From: Haliscomenobacter sp. | Lineage (GTDB): Bacteria > Bacteroidota > Bacteroidia > Chitinophagales > Saprospiraceae | Reading direction: 5' to 3' | NCBI RefSeq assembly: GCF_016718685.1 | Contig: NZ_JADKCX010000057.1 | Location: 1 to 64,000 of the forward strand | Length of the DNA stretch: 64,000 nt | In this document: one piece after another, positions 48,740 through 58,653 of the stretch | Layout: every line of letters begins with the position of its first letter | How positions within the stretch are numbered: the stretch's first letter is position 1 | Position numbers and translations under genes: made by a program | The notes under the pieces: generated by a model | Told to the model about the DNA's origin: nothing | Seen by the model: only the letters and a program-made list of their open reading frames with translations | Databases searched by the model: none

Positions 48740-48780
48740 ACAAAAGGCTGTTTCCAAATCCGGAGACGGCCTTTTGTCGT
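48740..48780 (+). terminator. Terminator after the LptF/G gene
   Basis: ACAAAAGGCTGTTTCC (48740-48755) pairs over 16 bases with GGAGACGGCCTTTTGT (48762-48777), counting G-U pairs, around a 6-base loop. It starts 28 bases after the stop. Confidence 0.85.
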
Positions 48781-48948
48781 ATTAACCCTTAGATTTTGCA
48801 AAGTCTGAAATCTTGAATTCTGAATTTCAGACTTTATTTTCAATTTTTTCTGAAAATAAAATTCGATAAAATGAATTAGTTCGTTTTGTAAAATCATTAA
48901 TTTATAGTGATTTATAAATATTTATTGTCTTACTTTGAATTTAATTGC

Positions 48949-48980
48949 TTGGATTGTGTAAAAAAAAGTCTGTATTCTTG
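48949..48980 (+). promoter_or_regulatory. Possible Bacteroidota-type promoter for the sigma factor gene
   Basis: TTGG at 48949-48952, 20 bases, then TATTCTTG at 48973-48980, close to the TTTG / TAnnTTTG pattern. It lies about 78 bases before the sigma factor ATG, in an AT-rich spacer that has no gene. A small hairpin (GTCTGAAATCTTGAATTCTG with its complement) lies near 48803-48833. Confidence 0.35.
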
Positions 48981-49057
48981 CATTTTGTTTAACTAATGCC
49001 TACTTTTGATTCAACGAAAAACGAAATAGCTACCAAGGTTAAACAAAATCAGCAACC

Positions 49058-49587
49058 ATGTCTCATCCAACAGATTTTCATACCCAGCTCAATAGCATGT
49101 CGGTTCTACTGCACTCTTTCGCATTCAACCTCACCAAAAATACCGAAGATGCAAAAGACCTGTATCAGGAAACGGCCTATCGCGCCATTACCAACATGGA
49201 CAAATTTCGTCCAGGGACCAACTTAAAGCTTGGTTGTTTACGATTATGAAAAACATCTTCATCAACAACTACCGCAAAAAAGCAAAGGCGAACACCATTG
49301 TTGATTCCACAGATAATCTGTATTACATCAACTCTACGGTGGATGCAATTGCCAATCGCGCAGAATCCAGCATGATGATGAAAGAGCTCGTTACCCTGAT
49401 CGAGAAGTTGGATGACAGCATCCGGGTTCCATTTTTAATGCACTATCAGGGATATAAATACCAGGAGATTGCGGATTACCTGGATTTACCTTTAGGTACC
49501 GTCAAAAGCCGCATCTTTTTCGCCAGAAAAGAACTCAAAGACCTGATTGGCAAGCGCTATACTGATATGGCATTGGATCTGGACTAG
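49058..49587 (+). CDS. ECF-type RNA polymerase sigma factor, frameshifted
   Basis: Two frames join to 176 residues after adding one A near 49226, restoring GTNLKAWLFTIMKNIFINNY. Region 2 is LHSFAFNLTKNTEDAKDLYQ and ETAYRAITNMDKFRPG. Region 4 is VPFLMHYQGYKYQEIADYLD and LPLGTVKSRIFFARKELKDL. No anti-sigma gene follows, and the next gene is mutY. The well-formed region 2 and region 4 on both sides of the break show the gene is real. Confidence 0.9.
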
Positions 49588-49785
49588 TACAAGTGCAGAG
49601 ATATTTTTGCTGATTAAGCTTTGGTAGAATGGACATACTACTACCTTGAAATCACCCAAATTAGCCTTTTGTTTTTCCTAGATATCTAGTTTTGGCGATG
49701 GAGTGTTATCTTCATCGCCTAATTTTTTTTAGCCTTGTTCCATGGACTTGTTGTACCGGGAGCGCTTGAGATCAAAAATAAGGGA

Positions 49786-49864
49786 TTTTTTTCCTGATTG
49801 AGGCTTATTTTAGCGTGCGTAGCAGCGCTACGGACGATAAAATAAACGAAAAACAGGAAAAAAA
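49786..49864. repeat. Palindromic intergenic element
   Basis: TTTTTTTCCTG (49786-49796) is the complement of CAGGAAAAAAA (49854-49864). Inside, TTATTTTAGCG/CGATAAAATAA and CGTAGC/GCTACG also pair, so most of the 79 bases can form one stem. It is a different family from the 162-bp element but has a similar GTAGC core. The remainder of 49588-49905 shows no gene. Confidence 0.7.
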
Positions 49865-49905
49865 GACCATTTTTGAGCCAAGCAGTCTCCCGTTACAACA
49901 AGTCT

Positions 49906-50992
49906 ATGGATCAGCAGCATTTTTTTCAACGTGGTTTAATCGCCTGGTACCAACCCGAAAACCGTCCTTTGCCCTGGAAGGGCATTAATAACCCTTATCA
50001 CATTTGGCTTTCAGAGATCATTTTGCAACAGACCCGGGTGGAACAGGGGATGAGTTATTACCTGCGTTTTGTGGAAGCCTATCCCAGCATTCGTGATTTG
50101 GCAGCGGCCCCCGATGATGAAGTGATGAAACTATGGGAGGGCTTGGGTTATTACTCCCGGGCACGCAATCTCCTGGCGGCGGCCCGATATGTGACCACTG
50201 AACTCGGCGGCGTTTTTCCCCATACCTACACGGGCATTCTGGCCCTCAAAGGGGTGGGCGCTTATACCGCTGCGGCCATTGCCTCTTTCGCCTTTAATTT
50301 GCCTCATGCTGTTGTAGACGGCAATGTATTTCGGGTTCTGGCGCGTTTTTTTGGCATCAGTACCCCTCAGGACAGCACTGCGGGTAAAAAAGAGTTTACC
50401 CAACTGGCAGAATCTCTCCTTCAGCGCGATCAACCCGCTTTGTACAACCAGGCCATCATGGATTTTGGGGCCACGGTTTGTTTGCCGCGCAACCCTAAGT
50501 GTGGCCAATGCCCTTTGCACACGGAATGTGTAGCCTTGCGCGATAAGCGCATCGCGGAATTGCCCGTCAAATCCAAAAAAGCTGATCAAGACCGAGCGTT
50601 TTTTTCACTATTTGATCTTCAATTACGACGGTAGTGTATTCATTCAAAAGCGCGAAGAAAAAGACATTTGGCTCCATTTGTACCAATTCCCTGTAGTGGA
50701 AGCCACCCGTTTGGACCTGGATTGGGGAGCGCTAAAACAAACCCTATTGGCTAAAGGCTGGCTCGAAGAACCAGCAGCGTTTGTGCCCAGAGTGGGTGCC
50801 AAAAGTTTTCAACAACTGTTGACCCATCAAGTGATCAATGCGCGTTTTTGGGAGATGGATTTGTTGACACTTCCAACGGGTATACCCTCAGATTGGCAGT
50901 TGATCCCGCGTGCGGCATTGAGTAAGTATGCTTTTCCGAAGGTTATTGATCGCTATTTGCAGGACAAGGGCTTGTATTTGGAATTGGGGTAG
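49906..50992 (+). CDS. mutY: A/G-specific adenine glycosylase
   Basis: Reconstructed to about 362 residues. MutY removes adenine mispaired with 8-oxoguanine. Motifs: WLSEIILQQTRVEQGMSYY, the helix-hairpin-helix with catalytic Asp region (LKGVGAYTAAAIASFAF, VVDGNVFRVLARFF) and the [4Fe-4S] cysteines in CLPRNPKCGQCPLHTEC. The frame breaks in the A6 run near 50574-50579. Two extra A (or one fewer) restores KKLIKTERFFHYLIFNYDG and the NUDIX-like C-terminal domain ending at 50992. The start MDQQHFFQRGLIAWY (49906) is preferred over an upstream in-frame ATG because it matches the family N-terminus. Confidence 0.92.
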
Positions 50993-51109
50993 GTAAAACA
51001 GGGTGTAATAGTTTAGCACCTCGCCTCCGGTGGGGTGCTAAACTATTACAAAAGGGTTTGAGAAGAACCGATCCTCCCAAACCCATATTTCAGATTTACT
51101 TTTGTCACC

Positions 51110-52728
51110 TTACGCCTTATACAACAACTCAAAATACTCTTCCAGCATCCGTTTCACCGCAAACTGGTCTTTGGTGCTTAGGATACTGGCCTTCATCATC
51201 GCCACCCATTTTTCACGGTTGTCGTAATACGTAGGAATCACTTCTTTGAGCAGTACATCGTACATCGCCTTGAGGTCGTGTGCATCGTGCTTTTCAACGT
51301 CTTCTTCGTTTTCGTAGGCATCGCCAAACTGCCAGCCGTTTACGCCGTGCTCGCAGGCTTCAGGCCACCAACCATCCAGGATGGAAAAGTTGAGTACACC
51401 GTTCATCGCTGCTTTCATACCCGAAGTGCCACTGGCCTCGAGCGGGCGGCGCGGATTATTGAGCCAAATATCGGAGCCACGCGTGAGCATGCGTCCGATG
51501 GCCATGTCGTAGTTTTCAAGGAAAATGACCGCCTTGGGGTACTTGCGGGCCATTTTGACCAGATTGGCTACAATGCCTTTGCCCGTATCGTCGAGTGGGT
51601 GCGCTTTGCCCGAGAAAACAATCTGTACCTTGCGCGTTTCCAACAGTGGTGCGATGATTTTGGGGTCGGTAAAGATCAAATCCGACCGCTTATAAGGCGC
51701 CGCGCGGCGGGAGAACCCAATGATCAGGTTGTTTTCATCCAGGCGATGACCCGTTTTGGCTTCGATGAAATCGATCATCGAGCGTTTGTTTTGCAAGTGG
51801 GTCGCCCACAGGTCGCCATCATTTTCAGCGGCAGCAATCATGGCCGGATCTACCCAGGTGGGTTTGTGGATGGCGTTGGTGATGGCGATGATCTCGGAGC
51901 GGTCTTCGATCTCTGCCCACATTTTATTGGAAGTTTCGCCGTGTAATTGCGCTACTGCGTTTGATTTTTTGGACAAACGCAACGCCCCTACGGTCATGTT
52001 GAAAGGACTGCCGCCCAGTTCTTCCAATTCTTCCCAGCTCAGGTGCATGTTGGCGCCCATGTAGATGATGCGCTCGATCGGGTGCGACTCGTTGCCCTGT
52101 ACGATGGGGGTATGCGTCGTGAACACGATTTCACTTTTGACAGCGTCAACGGCCTCTTCAAAAGTCATCTCTTCTTCTTCCATTTTTCGCGCAGCAATTC
52201 AAAGCCCGCAAAAAGGGCGTGCCCTTCATTGAAGTGGTACACATCTACGGCGATGCCCAGTTTGCGCAGGGCGCGTACACCACCGATGCCCAGCACAATT
52301 TCCTGAGCGATGCGTTCTTCGCCAAACCAACCGTACAACTGCCCGGTTACCCAAGTGTCGTTGTTGCCAGGGATGTCCGTGTCCAGCAGGTACAAGGGGG
52401 CATTGCCAAAGGCTTCCAGCTTCCAGACCTTACACTCTACCTCCAGGCCACGGATTTCCACGGTGACACTTACGCCGGTGTCTTCCATAAAATCGTAATC
52501 GTAATTGTGGTAGGTATCGTAAGGTTTACCCATCGGGTCGATCCGCTGATCGGTATAGCCTTGTTTCCATTTGATGCCGAGGCCTACGATGGGATAATTG
52601 TGGTCTTTGGCGCCTTTCATGTAATCGCCAGCCAGGATGCCCAGGCCACCCGCGTAAGCTTTGAAGGATTGGTCTAAGCCGTACTCCATACAGAAGTAGG
52701 CTACCGAAGGATTTGTTTGGGTTGACAT
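51110..52728 (-). CDS. glgP: Alpha-glucan (glycogen) phosphorylase, frameshifted
   Basis: Reconstructed to 539 residues of the short GT35 type. The N-terminal half begins SVAYFCMEYGLDQSFKAYAG and has GGLGILAGDYMKGAKDHNYP. The C-terminal half has GFSRRAAPYKRSDLIF, IFLENYDMAIGRML and the PLP lysine in EASGTSGMKAAMNG. One A added near 52180 joins REK to MEEEEMTFEEAVDAV. It phosphorolyses alpha-1,4-glucans to glucose-1-phosphate. Both halves overlap by 19 bases in different frames, exactly as a single-base loss would produce. Confidence 0.92.
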
Positions 52729-52740
52729 AGGTTGTGGGTT

Positions 52741-52868
52741 AGTTGAAAAGTTGAAAAGTTGAAGAGTTGAAGCTACGGCATTGTGCGTAGTGGAGGATTC
52801 GAACCATTCGTTGAGAATTCCAAATCCTGCATTACCGACAACTTTTCAACCCTTCAACTTTTCAACTT
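52741..52868. repeat. GTTGAA-word hairpin between glgP and the Wzi-like gene
   Basis: Left arm AGTTGAAAAGTTGAAAAGTT (52741-52760, continuing to 52772) against CAACTTTTCAACCCTTCAAC and following words at 52839-52868. Confidence 0.8.
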
Positions 52869-52870
52869 TA

Positions 52871-54646
52871 TTAAAAATCCATTCTCATCTTCCCCATATT
52901 CACCCGCACTCCTGCACTGATGAATCGGGATTTTTGATCACGCGCATCTTCTGCGCTGTCTTTTCGGCGGTAAAAATACTGAAGATCAATGAAAACATTA
53001 TGTGCCAAACGATAACTCAGGTCAAAACCGAGTAAAGAAGTTTGTGCTGCAATGCCCTGACCGATAAAATTGCCGTATTCGCGCTGAAATTGATAATTGT
53101 TTTTGAGGATGTTGGCACCCCAGTTCTCGCCAGGTCCGTCTTCGCCAAAATTGGCACGGATGAAGCGCGCATCGAGGATCAGCCTTTTGATCGGTTGGTA
53201 ACGCAACATCAAGATCAACTCCTTAAAATTGGCACCCAGGGGATGCGCCAAAGGTTGGTGCGATTGGGTGTAGGAAGAGGCCGTATCAAAGTGGGCATAA
53301 GTGTAAGGCCTGGCCAGGTTGTACTCCAGTTGCAGATCTAGGTGATCAATACCCAAGGCATTGACGTATTTGATCCCCGCCTGAATGGCAAATTTATTGG
53401 CCCAATAGCCTTGATTGTCTGTGATCAGGCGTTTGAACAAAAATTCATCGATGACCAACTGGCCGTACAACTGTACTTTTTTGAACAAATTCCATTTGCC
53501 ATCAAAGCCCAGGATCACGTTGTCGGGGCTACCCAAACCTTGCTCTACAGCACGGTACAAAATGACCGGGTTGAGGTAATGAAACTCAAAATGATTTTCG
53601 CGGGAAAACATCACGGTTTCAAACAGCCCCACATTGAATTTTGGCCCCAGGTTGATGCTCAGGTGGTGGGTGGCCATGTATTTTTTCTTTTCAATGATGT
53701 TGTTGCCATTGAGGTTGGGCGAAGAAGACACCATCTCCGCAAAGATGTTTTGGAAATGAAACTTCCAGATTTGCCAATTGAGCTTGAGGTAAATGGAATT
53801 GGGTGAAAAATCGGATAGCAACAACGAGCGGTAACCATTGCCGATAAAATTGCGCCCATACCCGAATTGTGCGCCAATGTGCGGCGTCAAATTGAAACCC
53901 ACAAAGCCATCGCTCAGCAAAAAATCGTACCCCTTGTTGATGTTTAAAAATTTACTGTTGTAGTTTTTGACCAGGTTCGCCCCGGGCAAAGCGTAGAATT
54001 CATTGTACCAATCCCGCACGTATTGGGGGTACTGGGCCTGGTTTTCGAACAAATTCATGTACACAAACACCCGATCGTCGATGCCTGCCCGTAGTTCAAC
54101 CCCTCGGGAATATTGGAAGAAGGGCTGCTCAGCTTCGCCAGATTTGCCCAATTGCATATTCAACGCAGGATTGAGCCGAAAATGAAAAGCAGGGGTGTTG
54201 ACCTCCAACATGTTGGCTGGTGTAGGGTAAAGCCATTTGAACCATTGCCGTTTGCTGCGTTGGTAACGGGGATCACGCAGACTGGCCTCGATCAAGTTGA
54301 TCGCTGAATCTCCGGCAGGGCGGTATTTCGGCCCGCCGATGGTATTGGGCAGTGCAGCCTGGCCGAGCCATTCGTTGTTGTCGAGAAAGATGTACTCCAG
54401 ATCATCCCGATCGAGGGCGCTCAACTGGATGCTGCGCAAACCGTCAAGTTGTTGAGCAAACTGTGCCGCCCGCCCTCGTTGGTAATAGCGCAGTGAAGAA
54501 TGGTAAGGCGCTTCTATTCCACTCAGAATTTCCAATCGATCCAGCACCGGATAGGCGTAATTGCCCCGTGGAATGGGACTACCCTGGGCGTGAAGGGCCT
54601 CCGTGCAGAGGAGTATGGTGATGAATAGCAGGAGTTGTTTGCTCAT
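52871..54646 (-). CDS. Capsule assembly Wzi / RemB-like outer-membrane barrel protein
   Basis: A 591-residue protein with a signal peptide (MSKQLLLFITILLCTEALHA). Its N-terminal helical plug (YAYPVLDRLEILSGIEAPYH, SSLRYYQRGRAAQFAQQLDG) is followed by a long series of amphipathic strands (HFRLNPALNMQLGKS, GAQFGYGRNFIGNGYRSLLL, ISAGVRVNMGKMRMDF), ending in an aromatic/Phe residue as outer-membrane barrels do. The architecture resembles Wzi-type and gliding-related RemB-like proteins of Bacteroidota. The exact role (capsule anchoring or surface adhesion) is uncertain. An in-frame upstream extension is repeat-derived and not used. Confidence 0.75.
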   Translation of the reverse strand: MSKQLLLFITILLCTEALHAQGSPIPRGNYAYPVLDRLEILSGIEAPYHSSLRYYQRGRAAQFAQQLDGLRSIQLSALDRDDLEYIFLDNNEWLGQAALPNTIGGPKYRPAGDSAINLIEASLRDPRYQRSKRQWFKWLYPTPANMLEVNTPAFHFRLNPALNMQLGKSGEAEQPFFQYSRGVELRAGIDDRVFVYMNLFENQAQYPQYVRDWYNEFYALPGANLVKNYNSKFLNINKGYDFLLSDGFVGFNLTPHIGAQFGYGRNFIGNGYRSLLLSDFSPNSIYLKLNWQIWKFHFQNIFAEMVSSSPNLNGNNIIEKKKYMATHHLSINLGPKFNVGLFETVMFSRENHFEFHYLNPVILYRAVEQGLGSPDNVILGFDGKWNLFKKVQLYGQLVIDEFLFKRLITDNQGYWANKFAIQAGIKYVNALGIDHLDLQLEYNLARPYTYAHFDTASSYTQSHQPLAHPLGANFKELILMLRYQPIKRLILDARFIRANFGEDGPGENWGANILKNNYQFQREYGNFIGQGIAAQTSLLGFDLSYRLAHNVFIDLQYFYRRKDSAEDARDQKSRFISAGVRVNMGKMRMDF

Positions 54647-54678
54647 TGGGAAAGTTGAGGGGTTGAGGAGGTTGAGGA

Positions 54679-54753
54679 GGTTGAGGCTACCGCGAGCGAC
54701 AAATGAATGCCTGCTTATGCCGCTTTGGCCTGTCGCTCGCGGTAGCCTCAACC
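54679..54753. repeat. 23-bp perfect inverted repeat, GTTGAG family
   Basis: GGTTGAGGCTACCGCGAGCG and ACA (54679-54701) is exactly complementary to the segment at 54731-54753. The loop is 29 bases. A half copy occurs at 36205-36250. GGTTGAGGA words precede the left arm. Confidence 0.9.
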
Positions 54754-54768
54754 TTCTCAACTTCTCAA

Positions 54769-55262
54769 CTACAAACTATTTTTAATTTTCTGCTCAATGG
54801 CAGTTGTCGAATATCCTTCTATAAACGGCAAAGTCAGCACTTTCCCGCCGCGGGCCAACACCATGTCGGCACCAACGATGGTTTCCGGTGCATAATCTCC
54901 TCCTTTGACCAGAATATCGGGCTGTAAAACCTGGAGCAATTCCCAGGGCGTATCTTCTTCAAAACCACCACAGCATCAATGAAAGTCAGGGCGGCCATCT
55001 GCCAGGTACGGGTCAGTTCGTCGTTGATGGGGCGATGTGGGCCTTTCAGGCGACAGACCGAGCCAGCCGAGTTGAGGCCCAGCACCAGCCGATGTCCCAA
55101 GTCACGGGCTTGTGCCAGATAATGCAAATGTCCATAATGTAGGAGGTCGAAACAGCCATTGGTGAACACCACCGTTTCGCCCTGTTTTTGCCATTGCTGC
55201 ACGATGGCTTGAGCCGATTCCCAACTGTGGATTTTTGCCTCAATTTGTACCAATGCGCTCAT
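54769..55262 (-). CDS. D-beta-D-heptose 1-phosphate adenylyltransferase-type (RfaE2), frameshifted
   Basis: Reconstructed to 164 residues. The N-terminal half has the cytidylyltransferase-like signature VFTNGCFDLLHYGHLHYLAQ (HxGH). One T added near 54961 restores the second half: VVVFEEDTPWELLQVLQPDI, LVKGGDYAPETIVGAD and LPFIEGYSTTAIEQKIKNSL. It activates heptose for LPS/ADP-heptose synthesis. The kinase partner (RfaE1/HldE N-domain) is not in the window. It overlaps the preceding membrane-protein gene by 23 bases. Confidence 0.88.
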
Positions 55263-56322
55263 ACCCGATAGATTTAGGCTGATAACCCCGGTTGACGATG
55301 GGGAGTAGCAGCCAGGAACTGAGTCCGATGGCTACGTTTCCACCCAATTGAATCGTGAAAAAAGAAATGTTCGCCCAGGAGAAGCCATCCTCCCCGCTGA
55401 TGCCATACATGGCCAGAGCGGTTTGTGCCAAAAAATGGTAGGTCCCCATTCCGCCCGGAGACGGAATCACGATGCCCCAGCCGCCAAATACAAAGGTAAT
55501 CAGGGCAGCAACCAGCGATAGGTGTGCGGTAGGTGCGAAGGCATGGAAATTGAGGTAGGTCATGGAATAGTACATGAACCAGATCAAAAAACTATGGAAC
55601 AGGAACAACCAGGGGCGCTCCAATTGTCGTACGGTTTGAATGCCTTGCCAAAAACCTTGCGCCAAACCCATGATTCTTACACCAACGCGGGTAGCCAGGA
55701 GCGGTTTGCGGAAATACCACAATACTCCTAGTCCCAACAGCATTACGGGTATACCCCAAAGGATCATTTTTTGCAAAAGCGCAAGTTTATCGGCTACAGA
55801 TACGTGTTGCTTGGCAAAAGCCAGGATGGTGTCGTACTCCAAGGCAATGGCCAGCGCCGTAACCAGAAGGATGCTGATCACATCAATGATCCGGTCAACT
55901 ACCACCGTGCCCATGACTTTTTCAACTGGAATTTTTTCGTATTGTGCCATCGTCCCTGCCCGCAATACTTCACCCAAACGGGGCAAGCCCAGGTTGGCAA
56001 AATATCCGATCATGATGCAAAAAAACGAGTTGATGAGTCGCGGCGTATAGCCCAGGGGGCGAATCAGCATGTTCCAGCGGATGGCCCTGGATACGTTGCT
56101 GGTGATGAAGGCACACAGCACCAAAAACAACCAACTGATTTTGACCGTACTGAAATCATACAGCACTTTGTCCATCAAATTGCACTCCTCATTGGGAATA
56201 CCTTTCAAGGCGCATTCGGCCTGGAAAGCGGCGTTTTGGTGGCGGTACAGGAGGAATAAAATCAGTACTCCAATTCCTAAAAACAACAAGAATTTCAAAA
56301 AATTGACGATAAAACGTTGCAT
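55240..56322 (-). CDS. Lysylphosphatidylglycerol synthase TM-region family protein
   Basis: A 360-residue integral membrane protein with about eight TM helices, of the LPG_synthase_TM/UPF0104 group. Visible signatures are NVSRAIRWNMLIRPLGY, FFCIMIGYFANLGLPRLGEV, RAGTMAQYEKIPVEKVMGTV, DRIIDVISILL and IPSPGGMGTYHFLAQTAL. No soluble synthetase domain is attached, so flippase-like or transport activity is more likely than lysyl transfer. It is translationally coupled to the heptose gene. Confidence 0.88.
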   Translation of the reverse strand: MQRFIVNFLKFLLFLGIGVLILFLLYRHQNAAFQAECALKGIPNEECNLMDKVLYDFSTVKISWLFLVLCAFITSNVSRAIRWNMLIRPLGYTPRLINSFFCIMIGYFANLGLPRLGEVLRAGTMAQYEKIPVEKVMGTVVVDRIIDVISILLVTALAIALEYDTILAFAKQHVSVADKLALLQKMILWGIPVMLLGLGVLWYFRKPLLATRVGVRIMGLAQGFWQGIQTVRQLERPWLFLFHSFLIWFMYYSMTYLNFHAFAPTAHLSLVAALITFVFGGWGIVIPSPGGMGTYHFLAQTALAMYGISGEDGFSWANISFFTIQLGGNVAIGLSSWLLLPIVNRGYQPKSIGYERIGTN

Positions 56323-56368
56323 AAGCAGTAGTTAGACGTAAGGCAAAACGGGTGTTTGGTGCGTTGAT

Positions 56369-56995
56369 TTAAGCTTGAACGTACACGGCGTACTTTTCTT
56401 CATAAAAAGGATCTTTAAAAAATCGACTCAGAGGAATTTTGTCCACATAGGTTCCCTTTGGGAGTGCGGCAATTTCTTCCTTTAAATCCCCTCCTTTTAA
56501 GGTGATTAAGCCATTCGGCAAGGCGTGTTGCTGTTTGCGTTTGATCAGGGGCCAACTCCAGGCGCAGAGTTTGTCCAGGGTAGTGACGGCACGGCAAACC
56601 GTAAAATCGAATTGTCGCTTCAACTCTTCCGCACGGGCATGATGAGCCTCTACATTGGTCAAGCCGAGGGCTTGCACAATCTCTTTGACCACCAGGATTT
56701 TTTTACCCGTGCCATCTACCAGCGTAAATTGAGTTTCAGGAAAAAGGATGGCTAGCGGAATCCCTGGCAAACCTCCACCCGTACCAATGTCGAGGATTTC
56801 GGCCCCAGGTTTGAAGTTGATGACCTTGGCGATGCCTAAGGAATGGAGAATATGGTGCGCATAAAGGGAATCGATGTCCTTGCGCGATACGACGTTGATT
56901 TTGGCGTTCCACTCCCGGTAGAGCGCATCCAATTGCGCAAATTGCGCTTGTTGTTGAGCGCTTAGGTTGGGAAAATAGTCGAGGATGACCTGCAT
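56369..56995 (-). CDS. rsmG: 16S rRNA (guanine-N7) methyltransferase RsmG
   Basis: A 208-residue SAM methyltransferase: NVVSRKDIDSLYAHHILHSL, the SAM-binding ILDIGTGGGLPGIPLAILFP, VDGTGKKILVVKEIVQALGL and CRAVTTLDKLCAWS. These are the RsmG/GidB hallmarks that methylate G527. Normal length, intact, with the start at the expected position. Confidence 0.95.
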   Translation of the reverse strand: MQVILDYFPNLSAQQQAQFAQLDALYREWNAKINVVSRKDIDSLYAHHILHSLGIAKVINFKPGAEILDIGTGGGLPGIPLAILFPETQFTLVDGTGKKILVVKEIVQALGLTNVEAHHARAEELKRQFDFTVCRAVTTLDKLCAWSWPLIKRKQQHALPNGLITLKGGDLKEEIAALPKGTYVDKIPLSRFFKDPFYEEKYAVYVQA

Positions 56996-57185
56996 TAATT
57001 GGCTTGAATTTTATGCTAAATATTTTTGTTTTAGATGACGTTGAGAGACGAAAGCGGAGGCGCTACAGAGCATTTTCGAACGAAATTACCCAAATCGCCA
57101 TTTGCAGCAAAACAAAAAATTTTAGACATGCTCTTATACGGCGCAAAGATAACAAAAGCTGCTGTACTACGTAAAAAGCCTTGGA

Positions 57186-57542
57186 TTATCGCTTCCGCAA
57201 GCGGTACCATTGCCAGCCAAAAACCAGCGTACACACCAATAAGCCCAAAAACTCGCGGGTCAGTTCAATGTGTGGCGCTTCGGCTTTCATGGTGGCTACG
57301 ATGGTAGGCATGCCCATTTGTACCCAATGGATAAAATCGGGCAGCAGTGTCAACATCCAGATGATGCTCACTCCCAGCCCCAAAATGACCACAAATTTAT
57401 TGGATTTGCCAAAAGCGGCCATGCCGCAGGCAACAGCTACCAAAAGATACAAGGCGGCCCAGCCCCAGGGATCAGGGTCGTTGTATTGAACGGCAGCGAA
57501 AAGCACAAAAAGAATGGCAAGAACGAGGTTGAGGACTTTCAT
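57186..57542 (-). CDS. TMEM220-like small membrane protein
   Basis: A 118-residue protein with about four TM helices: VLNLVLAILFVLFAAVQYND, WGWAALYLLVAVACGMAAFG, FVVILGLGVSIIWMLTLLP and FLGLLVCTLVFGWQWYRLRK. The AVQYNDPDPWGW motif is characteristic of the TMEM220 family, whose function in bacteria is unknown. Confidence 0.82.
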   Translation of the reverse strand: MKVLNLVLAILFVLFAAVQYNDPDPWGWAALYLLVAVACGMAAFGKSNKFVVILGLGVSIIWMLTLLPDFIHWVQMGMPTIVATMKAEAPHIELTREFLGLLVCTLVFGWQWYRLRKR

Positions 57543-57659
57543 GTCAGCTTGATTTTTAATCTCTGCAATTTAAACAGATTAGCTAATGGCATGCCGACCT
57601 TCCCAAATGTTCTCCCACCAACCACTGTGCTCTGTTGTTGTTTGTCTTTTGTCGTTCAT

Positions 57660-57760
57660 TTTCTGGCGAAGCGCCCGGGGGGGGTTTGTCCCCCGACTCC
57701 GGCGGGGGGCTTTATTTTGCCCTCCGAGTGACCACTCCGCCCCCCCCCGGGGCGGGCCTG
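57660..57760. repeat. G/C-run rich intergenic stretch
   Basis: Several G7-G9 and C9 runs with complementary segments (GGGGGGGTTTGTCCCCC; CGGCGGGGGGC). It could fold as a terminator before the next plus-strand gene. Run lengths are unreliable. Confidence 0.4.
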
Positions 57761-57875
57761 GAATATTCCTTTTGAGCGGGTGAATTGAACGCTTGCTTAA
57801 GGGGAATATTCATTTCGTAACAAGTTAATTTCTTACCCTCCCATAATACACACGGTGCTTTTTCGTGATAACAGC

Positions 57876-58577
57876 ATGAAAAAGTTGTTGTACCTTTTTT
57901 TGAGTCTAAGCTTCAGTCAATCGCTAGCCGGGCAAGTGGTATTGCGCATTGAATCGACCCCCAGTATCCATCTACCGAATCGGTGGTGGAACAGGTATGC
58001 CTCTACCTACACCAATCCTTATCAGGTGTATTACAAAAATGGGGCCTTTTTAAGGGTGATCGTGCAAAAATATTTTTATGCAGGCGTGGGTGTTCAAAAA
58101 GAAATGATCCATGCGCATACCAATAAATTGCGGTTTCAAAGGGCAAGCCCAAGAATGCTTGAACTCGTTGAAAAAAGCATTGGAGATTACCGTATCGATC
58201 CATCGGCAAGAGAAGGGATACTATTGGGCCACTACCAAAAGACTGCGATTCCCCTGGAGATAGGATACCGCTTTTTCCGTAAAAAGAAGCCATTGGGATT
58301 TGATGCCAATGTGCGCTTTAATGTGCTTAGCTGGCGGCAGGGGGAGCGTAGTCAATATGGTGACAGTCTGAGTTACCAGGTCAAATATTCAATCCGTGAT
58401 AGACTGGACTTGCGCCACTTGAGCGATATCGATTGGCAAATTACAACGGGCGCTTTTTACAAGTTGAACAAACAAACTTCCCTGAGCAGTGGCTTGGTTT
58501 TCGGGGTGAATTACGGTCAACCACGTTCCAAATTCATTGGATTGAATGTAGGGTTGAATTATGCGCTGACGCGTTAG
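57876..58577 (+). CDS. Secreted or outer-membrane beta-strand protein, unknown function
   Basis: A 233-residue protein from ATG 57876 with a signal peptide (MKKLLYLFLSLSFSQSLAG). The mature part shows alternating strands (GAFLRVIVQKYFYAGVGVQK, AIPLEIGYRFF, SLSSGLVFGVNYGQP) and ends in GLNVGLNYALTR, suggesting a small outer-membrane barrel of the OmpW/porin-like type. I recognise no specific family. The next gene converges on it. Confidence 0.65.
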   Translation: MKKLLYLFLSLSFSQSLAGQVVLRIESTPSIHLPNRWWNRYASTYTNPYQVYYKNGAFLRVIVQKYFYAGVGVQKEMIHAHTNKLRFQRASPRMLELVEKSIGDYRIDPSAREGILLGHYQKTAIPLEIGYRFFRKKKPLGFDANVRFNVLSWRQGERSQYGDSLSYQVKYSIRDRLDLRHLSDIDWQITTGAFYKLNKQTSLSSGLVFGVNYGQPRSKFIGLNVGLNYALTR

Positions 58578-58653
58578 AATAATTTGTCCTTTATTTCTGC
58601 TTTGCAAAAAATAGCACTGGACTGGTTGCCCAAAACCAGTCCAGAACTATTTT

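Noticed and set aside
50574..50634. Programmed frameshift in mutY
   Set aside because: Frame breaks in homopolymers affect many unrelated genes here, so a common sequencing error is more likely than recoding.
54648..54760. N-terminal extension of the Wzi-like protein
   Set aside because: The extra residues are encoded by the GTTGAG repeat; the internal ATG at 54646 starts a clean signal peptide.
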